A stretch of DNA of 58,606 nt from Victivallis lenta (GCF_009695545.1 NZ_VUNS01000031.1:1-58606), one strand, 5' to 3'. Positions 9,839-20,099 are shown, counted from the stretch's first letter. Numbers and translations are program-made. Notes: generated from the letters alone by a model not told the origin.

Positions 9839-12166
9839 TCAGAAGAACGTGACGGCGAGCGGGTTGTTCCCGACGCTGAGCGTCAGCAGCAGGTCGCCGC
9901 CGTCCGGACGGGACGGCACGTCAAAGCACTTGCCGCTGACCAGGTCGGTGCCGACGGTTCTGCCCGCGCTGCCGGCCTTGCCCCGGACGCGGATTTCGGC
10001 GGTCCGGTTCGCAAATTCGCCGGAATACTGCTGACCGGACCAGACCGCGAGGCGCAGCCCGCCGTTCGTGGCGAAAAGATGCGCATGCAGCGAATTGTCG
10101 GCTTTGAGCAGGACCCTGCCGTTCCCTTCCCAGTCGAGCAGATGCTCGCGTTTCGCGGCGCGCTGGAGCGGCTGTTCCTCGATCTTCAGCAGCCGGTCGA
10201 GTTCGGGCCGGTACCGGACGCCGTCAAAGAGCGTCGCAAGGTTCTGCACCGCGAAATAGGCGGCTTTCGGGGAGAGGTCCGCGCGCAGCAGCCCGAAATT
10301 CGCTTCGGGGTCGAACGGTTTCCCTCCGAAGTCGTCGACGCCGTCGTACTGCAGGACGGCTTTGACCGCCGGCAGCGTGAAGCACTGCAGGAAACGCCGC
10401 GCGATGTAGGCCGCCTGCGCCTCCTCCGTATAGGCCGCGAAGCCGTACTGCTCGCGTTCGCGCCGCCCGTCGTAAACGTAGGTCGTATACCCGAATTCGG
10501 TGAAGTAGAGCGACAGATCGCGGCGGTTCATCGTTTCGAACTGTTCGCGGTAGGCCGCGACGACTTCCGGCAGCGTGAGCTCCGAACCGCCCGCCTTAAC
10601 GCCGTCGCGTCCTTCGAACGGAGTCCCGAACATCAGCCGTTCCGGCGGGAGCATGTTCGCGTACGGGTGGTCCGCGATGCCGTCGAGGTGTTCCGACACC
10701 CCGGACTGAAGATAGCGGATGTTCGCCGCGGTCACGCAGCCGCCGCCGATGATTTCGGCCTGCGGCGCGAGTTCGTGGATCAGGTCTGCCGCGGCTTTCG
10801 CGTATTTCGCATGTTCGAGCAGCCAGGGAGAGGTCGAATTGTCCGGCTGCCGGGCGTTCCAGGTGCCGCCGAAGCGGGGAATCCAGCCGCCGAAGTTGTG
10901 CGGTTCGTTGCCGATCTCGTAGACGGCGACATCGTCGCGGGTGTCGCTGACGAGTCCGCGCACACCTTCGAGAAAAGAATCAAGCGTCTGGTCGGCCATG
11001 GTCGGGATGATCGCGATGACGCGGAAGCCGTGCTTCTTCGCCGCCTTCAGCCGGGCCAGCTGCTCGGGGGCGGCTCCGGGCGTTCCGTCCGGGCGGCGCG
11101 GCTGGAAATCGTCGCGGATGTATTTGATTCCGGCCTCGGAGAGCAGCTTCATGATCCGTTCGTAGTCGTGCCAGACCGCGAAATCGCCGGCCGGCTGCGG
11201 CGCGAAGTTGAAGTGCACACCGCAGCCGATGATCGACTGCCGGACTTCGGCGGAGGTCAGGCGGCGGCTCCAATCCGGCGAATCCGCGCCGCGCAGCAGC
11301 GTCGCGCCGCCGGCGACCGTCCTGCCGTCCTGCTCGAGCGTGATGCCGATCCGGTAGGTGTTGAAGGCATTTCCGCCGAGAACGAGCGGTGGCGCGTATT
11401 CGTATTCGGCGCTCTCCCCCGGCTTCACCTCGTACCGGACGACCTTGTCGCGGAACATGTCGGGGAAGGCGACGGCCAGCCGCGTGCCGGGACGGACCGT
11501 TCCGGCCGCCGTCACGGCGAGTTTGAGTTTCGGGTTCGTGCCGTTCGTCCAGTTGCCGGAGATGTCGCAGCCGAAGGCGGAGAACCGGAACGCTTCGCCG
11601 CGGAACGGCTTTCCGTTGATGAACGGCGCTTCGGCTTCTACTGCGTCGATCCGGAGTGCGGCCGAGCGGTCGGGGCCGCGGTTCACGATGAGCAGGATCT
11701 CTTTCAGCGGCAGGAGCGGAGCGGCGGCGGACGGCTCCTTGCCGCCCCACTTCTCCGGCCACTCGCCGTTTGCGAGGTCGAGCGTCAGGGTTCCGTGCGT
11801 ATCGGCCGCCAGCCGGGTGCGGGCGGTCTGGAAACTCCGGTCCGAAGCGTCGACCACACGGATTTGCGCTTCCAGCTCCCGGTCCGGCACGACCCGGAAA
11901 CGGAGTTTTTCGATTCCGGGCGGCAGTTCGGGCTTGTAGACGCCGGCGGCGTACCGGCTGTCCTCCGCGAACTCGGCGCGGATCGTCACTTTGCCGGCGG
12001 CCGGATCGACCGCGGTTTCTCCGCTCGCTCCCGGGAATTCGGCTCCGGGGTTGAAGCTCCAGTTCGCGGCCGAGGCGGCCGGGTCGAAGATCGCGCTGCC
12101 GCCGCGAAGGCAGAGGCCGGCGGCGGAGACGGCCGCGATCAGGGTCAGTCTGAGAATAGATTTCAC
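9839..12166 (-). CDS. Secreted clan GH-A glycoside hydrolase
   Basis: A 775-residue exported glycosidase. The first 25 residues form a signal peptide ([19 protein letters not shown]). Next come beta-sandwich regions up to about residue 300, then a TIM barrel with [10 protein letters not shown] (acid/base Glu near residue 420) and [10 protein letters not shown] (nucleophile Glu near residue 555). This spacing matches retaining clan GH-A enzymes such as GH5/GH39-like proteins; I cannot name the family. The GTG at 12166 is preferred because GGGAAAGAGA precedes it and the signal peptide begins there. A farther ATG at 12205 lies inside the upstream pseudopilin gene. It is third in the regulator/pseudopilin/hydrolase unit and likely co-regulated by the LacI-like protein. 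Confidence 0.8.
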   Translation of the reverse strand: MKSILRLTLIAAVSAAGLCLRGGSAIFDPAASAANWSFNPGAEFPGASGETAVDPAAGKVTIRAEFAEDSRYAAGVYKPELPPGIEKLRFRVVPDRELEAQIRVVDASDRSFQTARTRLAADTHGTLTLDLANGEWPEKWGGKEPSAAAPLLPLKEILLIVNRGPDRSAALRIDAVEAEAPFINGKPFRGEAFRFSAFGCDISGNWTNGTNPKLKLAVTAAGTVRPGTRLAVAFPDMFRDKVVRYEVKPGESAEYEYAPPLVLGGNAFNTYRIGITLEQDGRTVAGGATLLRGADSPDWSRRLTSAEVRQSIIGCGVHFNFAPQPAGDFAVWHDYERIMKLLSEAGIKYIRDDFQPRRPDGTPGAAPEQLARLKAAKKHGFRVIAIIPTMADQTLDSFLEGVRGLVSDTRDDVAVYEIGNEPHNFGGWIPRFGGTWNARQPDNSTSPWLLEHAKYAKAAADLIHELAPQAEIIGGGCVTAANIRYLQSGVSEHLDGIADHPYANMLPPERLMFGTPFEGRDGVKAGGSELTLPEVVAAYREQFETMNRRDLSLYFTEFGYTTYVYDGRREREQYGFAAYTEEAQAAYIARRFLQCFTLPAVKAVLQYDGVDDFGGKPFDPEANFGLLRADLSPKAAYFAVQNLATLFDGVRYRPELDRLLKIEEQPLQRAAKREHLLDWEGNGRVLLKADNSLHAHLFATNGGLRLAVWSGQQYSGEFANRTAEIRVRGKAGSAGRTVGTDLVSGKCFDVPSRPDGGDLLLTLSVGNNPLAVTFF

Positions 12167-12191
12167 GATAAATCTCTTTCCCGCCTGAACA

Positions 12192-12869
<678 letters not shown>

Positions 12870-12872
12870 GAG

Positions 12873-13946
12873 TCAGATCCTTTCGTCGGGAGTGATTTGG
12901 TTTACGGAGTCGCGTTCGATGATGCGCATCGGGATTTCGGTTTTGAAAAACGGCGTTTTTTTGTCGAGGACGTCGGCGAGGCCGGTGAACGCCGCTTCGA
13001 CTTCCGCCTCGAGATCGGCGCAGACGGCGGTCAGGGCCGGGTGATAATAACGGCCGATCTGCTCGGTCGAATGGGCCATGATACTGATGTCGCGCGGCAG
13101 TTCACAGCCGAACTCCCGCAGGGCCGACATGATGCCCGGCACGCTTTCCCCGGCCACCGCATAGACGGCGGTGAAGCCGGGCTGTCCGTCGTTCTCCTCC
13201 AGATAACGCTTCATGCCGAGGTAGGCCTTGTGCTGTGCGAATTCGCCGCTGACGGTCATGCAGTCGATATGAATCAGTTGAATGCCGAAGAGATCGGCGA
13301 TGCGGCGGAATGTGGCGATGCGTTTTTCGGCCGGGAGCGTGTGGGGCTCGCTCTGCACGAGGGCGATCCGCCGGTGTCCGTGCCGGTAGAGGTAGTCGCA
13401 GCCGAGAATCGCGCCGTCGCCGTCGGCCGATCTGACGTTGCTGATTGCGAAGCTGCCGGTGTCGACGTTCAGCAGCACGGCCGGAATCGGCAGGGAGCCG
13501 AGCCACATCATGTCCTCGAGCGTCACGGTCGTGCTCGGCATCTGGATGATGGCGGCGTCGTACCCGGCGGTGTCGATCGACGAAACCGGGTCGCGGTCCG
13601 GCGTCAGCATGATTTTGCACAGTTGCCAGTTTTTGTGTGTTTCCGTGTAGCGGCTGGCGCGCATGCTCCACTCCTGGGTCAGTTCGCTCGGCCAGTCCGG
13701 CACGGCCAGCAGCACTTTGCGCGCATTCGGGCGGCGGGTCACGCTGCTGAAGATTCCGACCTGCGGCACCCGGTCGATCAGCCGGTTCGCTTCGAGGCGT
13801 TCAAGCACTTCGTCGAGCACGCCGCGGTGGCATTTGAACTTGTCCATCAGCTTCCGGACCGAATAAAATTTGGCGCCGGTCGGGAAGTTGTCGAGTTCCC
13901 GGTCCAGCGTCCGGTAAAGCTCTTCCACTTGCGGTTCGAGTTTCAT
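12873..13946 (-). CDS. GntR-HTH / LacI-type sugar-responsive transcriptional regulator
   Basis: A 357-residue regulator. Residues about 1-75 form a winged helix of GntR type (FYSVRKLMDKFKCHRGVLDE, VLERLEANRLIDRVPQVGIF). From about residue 85 a LacI/periplasmic-binding-like sensor domain follows, with DAAIIQMP, GCDYLYRHGHRRIALVQSE, GFTAVYAVAG and RDISIMAHSTEQIGRYYHPA. This GntR-plus-LacI architecture is that of AraR-like regulators. The ATG at 13946 has GGAGA nine bases upstream; a longer frame to 14030 would run through the operator region. It heads the unit with the pseudopilin and glycosidase, and repeated TGCACA sites just upstream suggest autoregulation. The ligand is probably a sugar released by the hydrolase. 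Confidence 0.85.
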   Translation of the reverse strand: MKLEPQVEELYRTLDRELDNFPTGAKFYSVRKLMDKFKCHRGVLDEVLERLEANRLIDRVPQVGIFSSVTRRPNARKVLLAVPDWPSELTQEWSMRASRYTETHKNWQLCKIMLTPDRDPVSSIDTAGYDAAIIQMPSTTVTLEDMMWLGSLPIPAVLLNVDTGSFAISNVRSADGDGAILGCDYLYRHGHRRIALVQSEPHTLPAEKRIATFRRIADLFGIQLIHIDCMTVSGEFAQHKAYLGMKRYLEENDGQPGFTAVYAVAGESVPGIMSALREFGCELPRDISIMAHSTEQIGRYYHPALTAVCADLEAEVEAAFTGLADVLDKKTPFFKTEIPMRIIERDSVNQITPDERI

Positions 13947-13990
13947 TCCGATGTTTCTCCGTTTGGGGTTACGATTATATTTTACCGGAT

Positions 13991-14032
13991 TTGCACAGTG
14001 TGCACAATAGCTGTGCGTAACTTTTTGCACAA
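13991..14032. promoter_or_regulatory. Cluster of TGCACA repeats, putative operators
   Basis: TTGCACA (13991-13997), GTGCACAA (14000-14007), the inverted TGTGC (14012-14016) and TTGCACAA (14025-14032) lie in the divergent region. On one side is the GntR/LacI-like regulator (minus) and on the other the pseudopilin at 14150 (plus). Spacing and palindromic TGTGCACA character fit a dimeric repressor site. The link to this regulator is inference. Confidence 0.5.
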
Positions 14033-14149
14033 TTTGTCAGGTCCGGCCGTACACCGCGGGCGGCGGAGGCGGGGAGGCGGCCGGAGACGGGCCGGATTCC
14101 CGGTTTTTTCCGGGACCGGGTTGATTTCCGGCTTCCGGCGGAGTAATGT

Positions 14150-14794
14150 ATGGGAAGTGATCCGGGAGGAATTTTGAAAAAAGAGTTTACACTGGTCGAA
14201 CTGCTGGTGGTGATCGCCGTCATTGCGGTTCTGGTTTCGATGCTGCTGCCGGCGCTGGCGCGGGTGCGGGCGCGGACCAGTTCGACGAATTGCGTCAGCA
14301 ATCTGCGGCAGATCGGTGCGGCCATGCAGAGCTACGCGGTCGACTGTGACTATTTTCCGGGCGCGTACCTCTCCGGCAGCGGCGCGCACTGGTACGAACA
14401 GCTGAAGGGGTATCTGCCGGATCATACCCGGGTCTACCGCTGCCCGTCCGAGCCGGAGCTGAAGGCGTACGGCGCGCGCGATGTGCTCATCAGCTACGGG
14501 GTCAACTCCTGCAATTTTTCAGAGCCGTACGATTCGAAGTATCCGTACCGCTTCTGGAACCCGATCAGGACTTCGCTGATCCGGCACGCCTCGCGTACGG
14601 TCATCATGGCGGATACGCCGGGCGGAACCTACTATTTCGGCAGCGTCCGCGATTTCAGAAGCAATCTTTCCGCGCGCCACCCGGGCGGAAGTTTCAATGC
14701 GCTCTTCTGCGACGGGCACGCCGCAAATCTCCGTGCTGCCGGCGCGGAGCCGCGTTTGTTCGACGCCGCCGGAATCGGCATCCCCGGGGAGTGA
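14150..14794 (+). CDS. Type II pseudopilin-like protein
   Basis: A 214-residue protein with KKEFTLVELLVVIAVIAVLV as prepilin cleavage site and membrane helix, then SNLRQIGAAMQSYAVDCDYF, YRCPSEPE, and the C-terminal RHPGGSFNALFCDGHAANL typical of DUF1559-like pseudopilins (H-x-DGH region). The ATG at 14150 has GGCGGAG six bases before it. A TTG at 14174 with GGGAGGA gives a shorter, more canonical leader, so the start is uncertain. It is transcribed divergently from the regulator and followed 22 bases later by a radical SAM gene, with which it probably forms an operon. Confidence 0.85.
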   Translation: MGSDPGGILKKEFTLVELLVVIAVIAVLVSMLLPALARVRARTSSTNCVSNLRQIGAAMQSYAVDCDYFPGAYLSGSGAHWYEQLKGYLPDHTRVYRCPSEPELKAYGARDVLISYGVNSCNFSEPYDSKYPYRFWNPIRTSLIRHASRTVIMADTPGGTYYFGSVRDFRSNLSARHPGGSFNALFCDGHAANLRAAGAEPRLFDAAGIGIPGE

Positions 14795-14816
14795 ACCAGA
14801 CAACATCGAGCATATC

Positions 14817-15566
14817 ATGTCCTTTTATAGAATCACAAGTCATAAGTCTCTGCATTTCACAACATTGCATAATTACGGATGCACGTTTCGCTGCTGCTTC
14901 TGCAGCTATAGGCTGAGAAGCGGCGCGGACGGTGCGCCGGGACTTTCGTACCCGCCTCCGAAGCGCTTTCTCTCCGTCGCCGAGATCGAAGCGGCGTTGC
15001 GGAAGGCCGCGCCGGAGAAGGTCTATTTCATGGGCGGCGAGCCGACCACGGCGAAGGAGCTGCCGGAACTGCTCGCGTTTGCGAAGCGGGAGCTCGGTGC
15101 CGTGACGCGGCTCGGGCATACCAACGGCAGCCGCCTGCCGCTGCCGGATCTCGACGGCGCGAATGTCGGCTTCAAGGCGTGGAGCGATGATCTTCACCGC
15201 CGGATTACCGGGCGCGAAAAGGCGCTGATCTACGACAATTTTTCCGCCGCCTGCGATGCCGGGCTGGATATGGCGGCCAACATGGTTTTCGTTCCGGGGC
15301 TGGTCGGGCTTGCGGAGTTCGAAGGGCTTATGAAGTTCCTGAGCCGTATCGGCTGCGACATCCCGTTTCACATCATGGGGTATATCCCCGTGCCCGGCCA
15401 GCCTTACCGCCGTCCCGGCGACGCCGAGATGGATGAAGTGCTCGCGCTCTGCCGCAGTTACCTGAAGAGGGTCGATTCCTCCCACCTGACTTCGGAGGAA
15501 GCGCTGGACCTGAAGCGCCGCGACCACCGTTTTCAGGTCGAAACGATCGCGGGCGAAACGGAGTAG
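14817..15566 (+). CDS. Radical SAM protein
   Basis: A 249-residue radical SAM enzyme. The cluster motif is CTFRCCFC near residue 21 (CxxxCxxC), preceded by TTLHNYG. FMGGEPTT is the GGE motif that binds the SAM amino group, and NGSRLPLPD and VPGLVGLAEFE follow as barrel strands. It resembles pyruvate-formate-lyase-activating-type and related small radical SAM proteins without a clear SPASM extension. The ATG at 14817 is chosen because the longer frame overlaps the pseudopilin gene. Its target is unknown. The neighbouring pseudopilin is an obvious but unproven candidate partner. Confidence 0.8.
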   Translation: MSFYRITSHKSLHFTTLHNYGCTFRCCFCSYRLRSGADGAPGLSYPPPKRFLSVAEIEAALRKAAPEKVYFMGGEPTTAKELPELLAFAKRELGAVTRLGHTNGSRLPLPDLDGANVGFKAWSDDLHRRITGREKALIYDNFSAACDAGLDMAANMVFVPGLVGLAEFEGLMKFLSRIGCDIPFHIMGYIPVPGQPYRRPGDAEMDEVLALCRSYLKRVDSSHLTSEEALDLKRRDHRFQVETIAGETE

Positions 15567-15717
15567 GTATCCATACCGGCCGGAGCGCCGGGAGCATTCG
15601 ATTGGCGAGCCTCCTCCGCATTTTCATTTCCATTCCCCCCCGGACCTGCGGCCGATGCCGTGCTCCGTCGGGATGGAAGTGCAACGCCGGGAAACTGAAG
15701 AGAGAAAATTAGAAGGA

Positions 15718-15745
15718 GCCAAAGGGGATTGGCGCACCCTTTGGC
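15718..15745 (+). terminator. Probable terminator after the radical SAM gene
   Basis: Arms GCCAAAGGG (15718-15726) and CCCTTTGGC (15737-15745) are followed by CCTTTATATAA, about 150 bases downstream of the radical SAM stop. The stem is strong but the T-tract is interrupted. Confidence 0.5.
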
Positions 15746-15906
15746 CCTTTATATAATCTCTCTGGAGTCAGAGAAGCTCACTTATATTATACTCGATAAA
15801 ATATGAAAATGCAAGTTTTGCACGTGTTTTTATTGGTCTTCAAATAATTTTCGAATGTTTTGCCCGGTCTTTCAGCCGGTAATTCCGGTTTCCGGCCCGC
15901 TGCTAT

Positions 15907-15934
15907 GCGCTTCGCCCTGACCAGGGCGAAGCGC
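15907..15934 (-). terminator. Perfect 12-bp hairpin downstream of zwf
   Basis: Arms GCGCTTCGCCCT (15907-15918) and AGGGCGAAGCGC (15923-15934) enclose a GACC loop, 41 bases after the zwf stop on the minus strand. There is no T-run, so it may stop polymerase inefficiently or protect the transcript end. Confidence 0.45.
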
Positions 15935-15975
15935 TGTCGGCGAAGCCCTGTGATCTGCTTCGTCTCCCCCGTGCC

Positions 15976-17460
15976 TTACAGCGGACGCCATTCGCGGCTG
16001 TCGGCGAAAAGCAGGCGGCCGGCGCGTTCAGGGCCGTCGGAGCCGGGCGCATAGGTTTCGAGCGGCAGCTTCGACCAGTTTTCGAGGAGCGGGGTGAAGA
16101 GCCGCCAGCTTTCGGCGATGCTGTCGCTGCGGATGAACAGCGTCTGGTCGCCGAGCATGGCGTCGAGCAGGAGCCGCTCGTAGGCGTCGAAGCCCTCGCC
16201 GCCGGGGAGGTCGCTGTAACGGAAGCTCAGCGTGAGGCCCCCCATGCAGAGCTTCGGACCCGGCTGCTTGGCCTGGATGGTCAGCTCCATGCCTTCGTCT
16301 GGCTGTACGTTCAGCACCAGAGTGTCCGGCTGCATGTCGCGGGCGCGGATCGGGGTGAAAATCGAGTGCGGAATCGACTTGAAGACAATGGCGATTTCGC
16401 TCTTCCGCGCCCCGAGTTTCTTGCCGGAGCGCAGGTAGAACGGCACGCCGGCCCAGCGCCAGTTCGCGATTTCGAGTTTGGCGGCGACGTAGGTTTCGGT
16501 CTCCGACTCCGGCGAGACGCCGGGCTCGGCGCGGTAACCGTCGTACTGGCCGCGGACTACGACCCTGTCGAGCTCCGAGAGGTCGAACGGGCGGATCGAT
16601 TTGATGAGCTTGACCTTTTCGTCGCGCACGTCGTCGGGGGAGAAGCTGGCGGGCATCTCCATGGCGGCCAGGGAGAGCATTTCCAGCATGTGGTTCTGGA
16701 ACATGTCGCGCAGGAGCCCGGCCTGTTCGTAATACCCGGCGCGCCCTTCGACGCCGAGCGTCTCCGAGACGGTGAGCTGGACGGAGTCGATGTACTGGCT
16801 GTTCCAGATCGGCTCGAAGATCAGGTTCGCAAAGCGCAGCATGAGGATGTTCTGCACCGTGTCCTTGCCGAGATAGTGGTCGATGCGGTAGATCTGATCC
16901 TCCCGCATATGGGAGTGCAGGTCGCGGTCGAGCGCCTCGGCGGACTCGAAATCGCGGCCGAACGGCTTTTCGAGGACGACGTGCCGCCACGGCGCATCCT
17001 CTCCGTCGCCCTCCGTCAGCATTCCGGTTTCGGAGAGCTTGTCGATGATCGCCGGGTAAAGCGAGGCGGGCATCGCGAGATAGAACGTCCGGTTGGCGGG
17101 GAGGTCGCTTTTCGCCTCGAGCTTGTCGAGGAACCGGTCGAGCCGGCGATAGAAATCGAGATCCGGGTAGTCGCCGGCGATGTAGTGGATCTTGGCGAGA
17201 AACGCGTTGCGCTGTTCATCCGTTCCGGCAGTCAGGAACGGGCGCAGGTGGTCACGGAAGCCGTCGTCGCTGTAAGAGGTCCGCGCGCAGCCGACGATGC
17301 GCGAATCCTCGTGCAGCAGCCCGCGCCGGAACAGGTGGTAGAGCGCCGGAAAAAGTTTCCGCTTGGCAAGGTCGCCCGAAGCGCCGAAGATGACGAGCGA
17401 CCCCGGGGCCGGATGGATTTCCACACAGAAATTGCTGCGGTAATAACTGACGTCTGGCAT
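15976..17460 (-). CDS. zwf: Glucose-6-phosphate 1-dehydrogenase
   Basis: A 494-residue enzyme that oxidises glucose-6-phosphate to 6-phosphogluconolactone with NAD(P)+, the entry to the oxidative pentose phosphate pathway. The coenzyme loop is GASGDLAKRKLFPALY and the substrate site is RIDHYLGKDTVQN. VVLEKPFGRD, LLRDMFQNHMLEMLSL and YLRSGKKL are also diagnostic. The length is normal. It starts 17 bases behind the binding-protein gene after a strong GAGGAGGAG ribosome site and is the last gene of the GH2/binding-protein/zwf operon, an unusual setting for zwf. Confidence 0.95.
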   Translation of the reverse strand: MPDVSYYRSNFCVEIHPAPGSLVIFGASGDLAKRKLFPALYHLFRRGLLHEDSRIVGCARTSYSDDGFRDHLRPFLTAGTDEQRNAFLAKIHYIAGDYPDLDFYRRLDRFLDKLEAKSDLPANRTFYLAMPASLYPAIIDKLSETGMLTEGDGEDAPWRHVVLEKPFGRDFESAEALDRDLHSHMREDQIYRIDHYLGKDTVQNILMLRFANLIFEPIWNSQYIDSVQLTVSETLGVEGRAGYYEQAGLLRDMFQNHMLEMLSLAAMEMPASFSPDDVRDEKVKLIKSIRPFDLSELDRVVVRGQYDGYRAEPGVSPESETETYVAAKLEIANWRWAGVPFYLRSGKKLGARKSEIAIVFKSIPHSIFTPIRARDMQPDTLVLNVQPDEGMELTIQAKQPGPKLCMGGLTLSFRYSDLPGGEGFDAYERLLLDAMLGDQTLFIRSDSIAESWRLFTPLLENWSKLPLETYAPGSDGPERAGRLLFADSREWRPL

Positions 17461-17477
17461 GATTTTTCTCTCCTCCT

Positions 17478-18260
17478 CTATTTCTCCACGGGCTCCATTC
17501 CGGCATCTTTCACAAGGTCGCGGAAGTCCGCTTTCTCCATTTCCGCCAGGAATTTCCGGGCGGTTTCGCCCGGAATTTTCGCGGCCAGCACCGCGCGTTT
17601 CACGGCGAGCGGGTAGGTTGCTTCCCGGACGCTTTTCAAGGTCGGTGCGACGCCGTCCACGGCGAGCATCTTCACCTGCACCGGGGCGCTCGACAGATAG
17701 ACTCCGAATCCGATCGCGGCCGGGTCCGCGCCGGTCATCAGCACGACTTCGGGGGTCGATTTCAGCAGGGTCGTCTCCTCCGCCAGTTTCGAGCCGCGCA
17801 GCAGGAAATCGGCCATCAGCTCCGCACCGGGCTTGCCCGGCCGGATTCCGTAGCGTTTGATGTCCGCCGCGAGGAAGCTGTAATCCTGCCAGCGCGGCTT
17901 TTTGTCGGTGAAAATATCGCGCAGCTGGTCGCTTTTGGCCCCCTCGAGCGTATTGGCGACATTCACGTAAAAGGCGAGAGCGCGGACGCCGTAGACCTTG
18001 CGCGTTCCCTTGAAATCGGCCGGAATGGCCGGGACATCCATGATGACGAGGTCGAACCGGCCGCCCGCGAGACCAGCGAGCGCCTGCGCCTTGCCGCTGC
18101 GTTCGTATTTGACCGGTACGGACGGGTCCGACAGCGCCTGCCGCAACGCGAGCTGCCGCACCGGAATGTCGCCGTGTCCGGTCGCGTCGGCGATGCGCAG
18201 CTCGGCCGCCGCGATGGAGGCGGCGGCCAGAATGACGGCCAGAATCGGCATCAGTTTCAT
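17478..18260 (-). CDS. Secreted PstS-like substrate-binding-domain protein
   Basis: A 260-residue exported protein. The signal peptide is MKLMPILAVILAAASIAAA. The mature chain has the two-lobe periplasmic-binding layout: FDLVIMDVPA, VYGVRALAFYVNVANTLEG, LRDIFTDKKPRWQDYSF, and TGADPAAIGFGVYL. The LRDIFTGK-like and AIGF segments are characteristic of phosphate-binding (PstS-like) proteins, so it may bind an oxyanion or act as an accessory protein. No permease genes are adjacent. Its ATG overlaps the GH2 stop (ATGA), and zwf follows directly. Confidence 0.7.
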   Translation of the reverse strand: MKLMPILAVILAAASIAAAELRIADATGHGDIPVRQLALRQALSDPSVPVKYERSGKAQALAGLAGGRFDLVIMDVPAIPADFKGTRKVYGVRALAFYVNVANTLEGAKSDQLRDIFTDKKPRWQDYSFLAADIKRYGIRPGKPGAELMADFLLRGSKLAEETTLLKSTPEVVLMTGADPAAIGFGVYLSSAPVQVKMLAVDGVAPTLKSVREATYPLAVKRAVLAAKIPGETARKFLAEMEKADFRDLVKDAGMEPVEK

Positions 18261-19948
18261 TTACCGGAGCCTCCGAAATGTTTTTTCACGACATCGTAGG
18301 CGAGTTTCGGCCGCCGGTACTCGTCGAGCGTGCCTTTGTTGTTGAAGGCGCGCGGGCGCCCGAGCACGCCGCCTGCCGCGTAGGTCCGCCCGTCGGCGAA
18401 CTGCCAGAGCGCGAGGCCGGTCAGCCGCTTCTTCCGCCTGAAATAGGCGCAGACGGCATCAAGATAGTCGGCCTGATACTCTTCGCTCCAGATCCCGGCC
18501 ACCCGGTCCCGCCAGCCGTAGATCGCGCCGGCGCCGATTTCGCTCAGAATGAGCGGCTTGTCGCGCAGCTCCTTCGTATTGAGGCGGGCGAGCACTTCGT
18601 CGAGCGTCGGGGCGATCCGGTCGAGCGGACGCGGGTCGGCGGTGTTGTCTCCCTCGTACCAGCCCGGATAGAGGTTGAAACTGACGACGTCGAACACATC
18701 GAGCGCGATCGACGTCCGGATATGCATCGAGGCGCTGGTGACGGGGCGGCTGCGGTCGACGGCACGGACTGCGGCGGCGAGTTCGCGCAGCAGCGACGCG
18801 CCGACCTCCTTGTCGTCGCCGCTCTCGTTCATGAATCCCCAGAGGATGACCGACGGGTGGTTGATGCTCGCCTTGACCATATTGACCGTCTGCTCGACCT
18901 GGAGCCGGCGGAATTTCGGGTCGCTCTGGACTTCGACGCTGTCGCCCCAGCCGAGCGACTCCTCCCAGACCAGAAAACCGAGCTGGTCGCAGAGGTCGAG
19001 AAAGCGCTGGCTCTGCGGATAGTGGCAGCCGCGGATGAAGTTGCAGCCGAGATCGCGCAGGATTTGCAGGTCCTCGATCCAGAGTTCGTCCGGCATGGCC
19101 GGGCCGAATTGCGGATGCGCGTCGTGGCGGTTGTAGCCGCGCAGGCGGAGCGGCTGACCGTTCAGCAGCAGTTCGCCCTTTTCGCAGCGGATGGTGCGCA
19201 GGCCGAAACGCTCGATGACGGTATCGCTTCCGGTTTTCAGCGTGATGAGGTGCAGATTCGGGCTGTCCGGACTCCAGAGCGCGGGGGAGGGGACCTTCGC
19301 TTCGAACGAGAACTCCTCCCCGTTGAAAACGGCATCGACCTTCTTCGGCGCGGCGCCGTCGAATCCGGCCGAAATCTCCGCGAAGCCGCCGCCGAGCGTG
19401 CCGGAAACCAGAACGCGCCCCGACAGGTCGAGCGTTTCGACCCGGACCCGCCCGAAGCGTGCTTTTTCCGGCAGAGTTTCGAGCTCGACCGAGCGGTAGA
19501 TGCCGCCGTAGCCGTAGAAGTCGTAGAAATGGTGGAAGAGGGGGGTATCCGCGAAATCGAGCCGGTTGTCGATCAGGATGACGAGTTCATGCCGGGAGCT
19601 GCTGCCGGAGTCGAATTCATACTCCTGAAGCGAATACGGCAGTTCGTTGAGCCCGATCTCGCGCCCGTCCCAGAGGATGCGGCCGCGCAGCCCGAGTGCG
19701 CCGATCCGGAGCCGGAGCCGGACGCCGGCCGGAGCTTCCACGCTGCGGCGGTAGACGCCGACTCCGCGCCGGCCCGCATATTTCGGCGCCGCGTCGAAAC
19801 AGCCGGGCACGGCCGCGAGTTCGCGGCAGGCGATGCCTTTCGGATTGACCGATTCGAGCTTCGGTGCGTCGGAGCCGAGGAATGAAAAATCCCAGATCCC
19901 GTCAAGTGATTGCGTATTCCGTTCCGGATAAATCGGATAAGCGTACAT
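18257..19948 (-). CDS. Glycoside hydrolase family 2 (beta-galactosidase/beta-glucuronidase-like)
   Basis: A 563-residue GH2 enzyme: sugar-binding jelly roll (NTQSLDGIWDFSFLG, YGGIYRSVEL), immunoglobulin-like domain from about residue 175, and a TIM barrel from about residue 260. The acid/base Glu is in WGFMNESGDD (near residue 373) and the nucleophile in LILSEIGAGA (near residue 470). LRGYNRHDAHP is the GH2 RxxNxHxxHP-like element. At 563 residues it matches beta-glucuronidase-sized members. No signal peptide is seen, so the enzyme is probably cytoplasmic. GGAGAGGAA precedes the ATG. It heads the operon with the binding protein and zwf. Confidence 0.9.
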   Translation of the reverse strand: MYAYPIYPERNTQSLDGIWDFSFLGSDAPKLESVNPKGIACRELAAVPGCFDAAPKYAGRRGVGVYRRSVEAPAGVRLRLRIGALGLRGRILWDGREIGLNELPYSLQEYEFDSGSSSRHELVILIDNRLDFADTPLFHHFYDFYGYGGIYRSVELETLPEKARFGRVRVETLDLSGRVLVSGTLGGGFAEISAGFDGAAPKKVDAVFNGEEFSFEAKVPSPALWSPDSPNLHLITLKTGSDTVIERFGLRTIRCEKGELLLNGQPLRLRGYNRHDAHPQFGPAMPDELWIEDLQILRDLGCNFIRGCHYPQSQRFLDLCDQLGFLVWEESLGWGDSVEVQSDPKFRRLQVEQTVNMVKASINHPSVILWGFMNESGDDKEVGASLLRELAAAVRAVDRSRPVTSASMHIRTSIALDVFDVVSFNLYPGWYEGDNTADPRPLDRIAPTLDEVLARLNTKELRDKPLILSEIGAGAIYGWRDRVAGIWSEEYQADYLDAVCAYFRRKKRLTGLALWQFADGRTYAAGGVLGRPRAFNNKGTLDEYRRPKLAYDVVKKHFGGSGK

Positions 19949-20099
19949 TTCCTCTCCCTGCCTCTATCTTGGTTCGCGTCATGTCGATATGCGGATTTAA
20001 GATACATCCGGAAAACGGGATTGCAAGGAGAAAACCCGATTCTTCCATTCTGACGCCATCGCGGCCGCATGGAGACGCGACGGTCCGGATCGCGGCAGA

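Larger units (their letters stand above)
15567..15975. other. Intergenic region between convergent genes
   Basis: No gene is seen. It contains two hairpins listed separately, a third small one with arms TCTCTG (15759-15764) and CAGAGA (15769-15774), and an AT-rich patch around 15780-15850 unlike the surrounding GC-rich genes. Confidence 0.5.

Noticed and set aside
13947-14030. N-terminal extension of the GntR/LacI-like regulator
   Set aside because: The added residues are not conserved-looking, and the DNA there carries the TGCACA operator cluster; the ATG at 13946 has a proper ribosome site.
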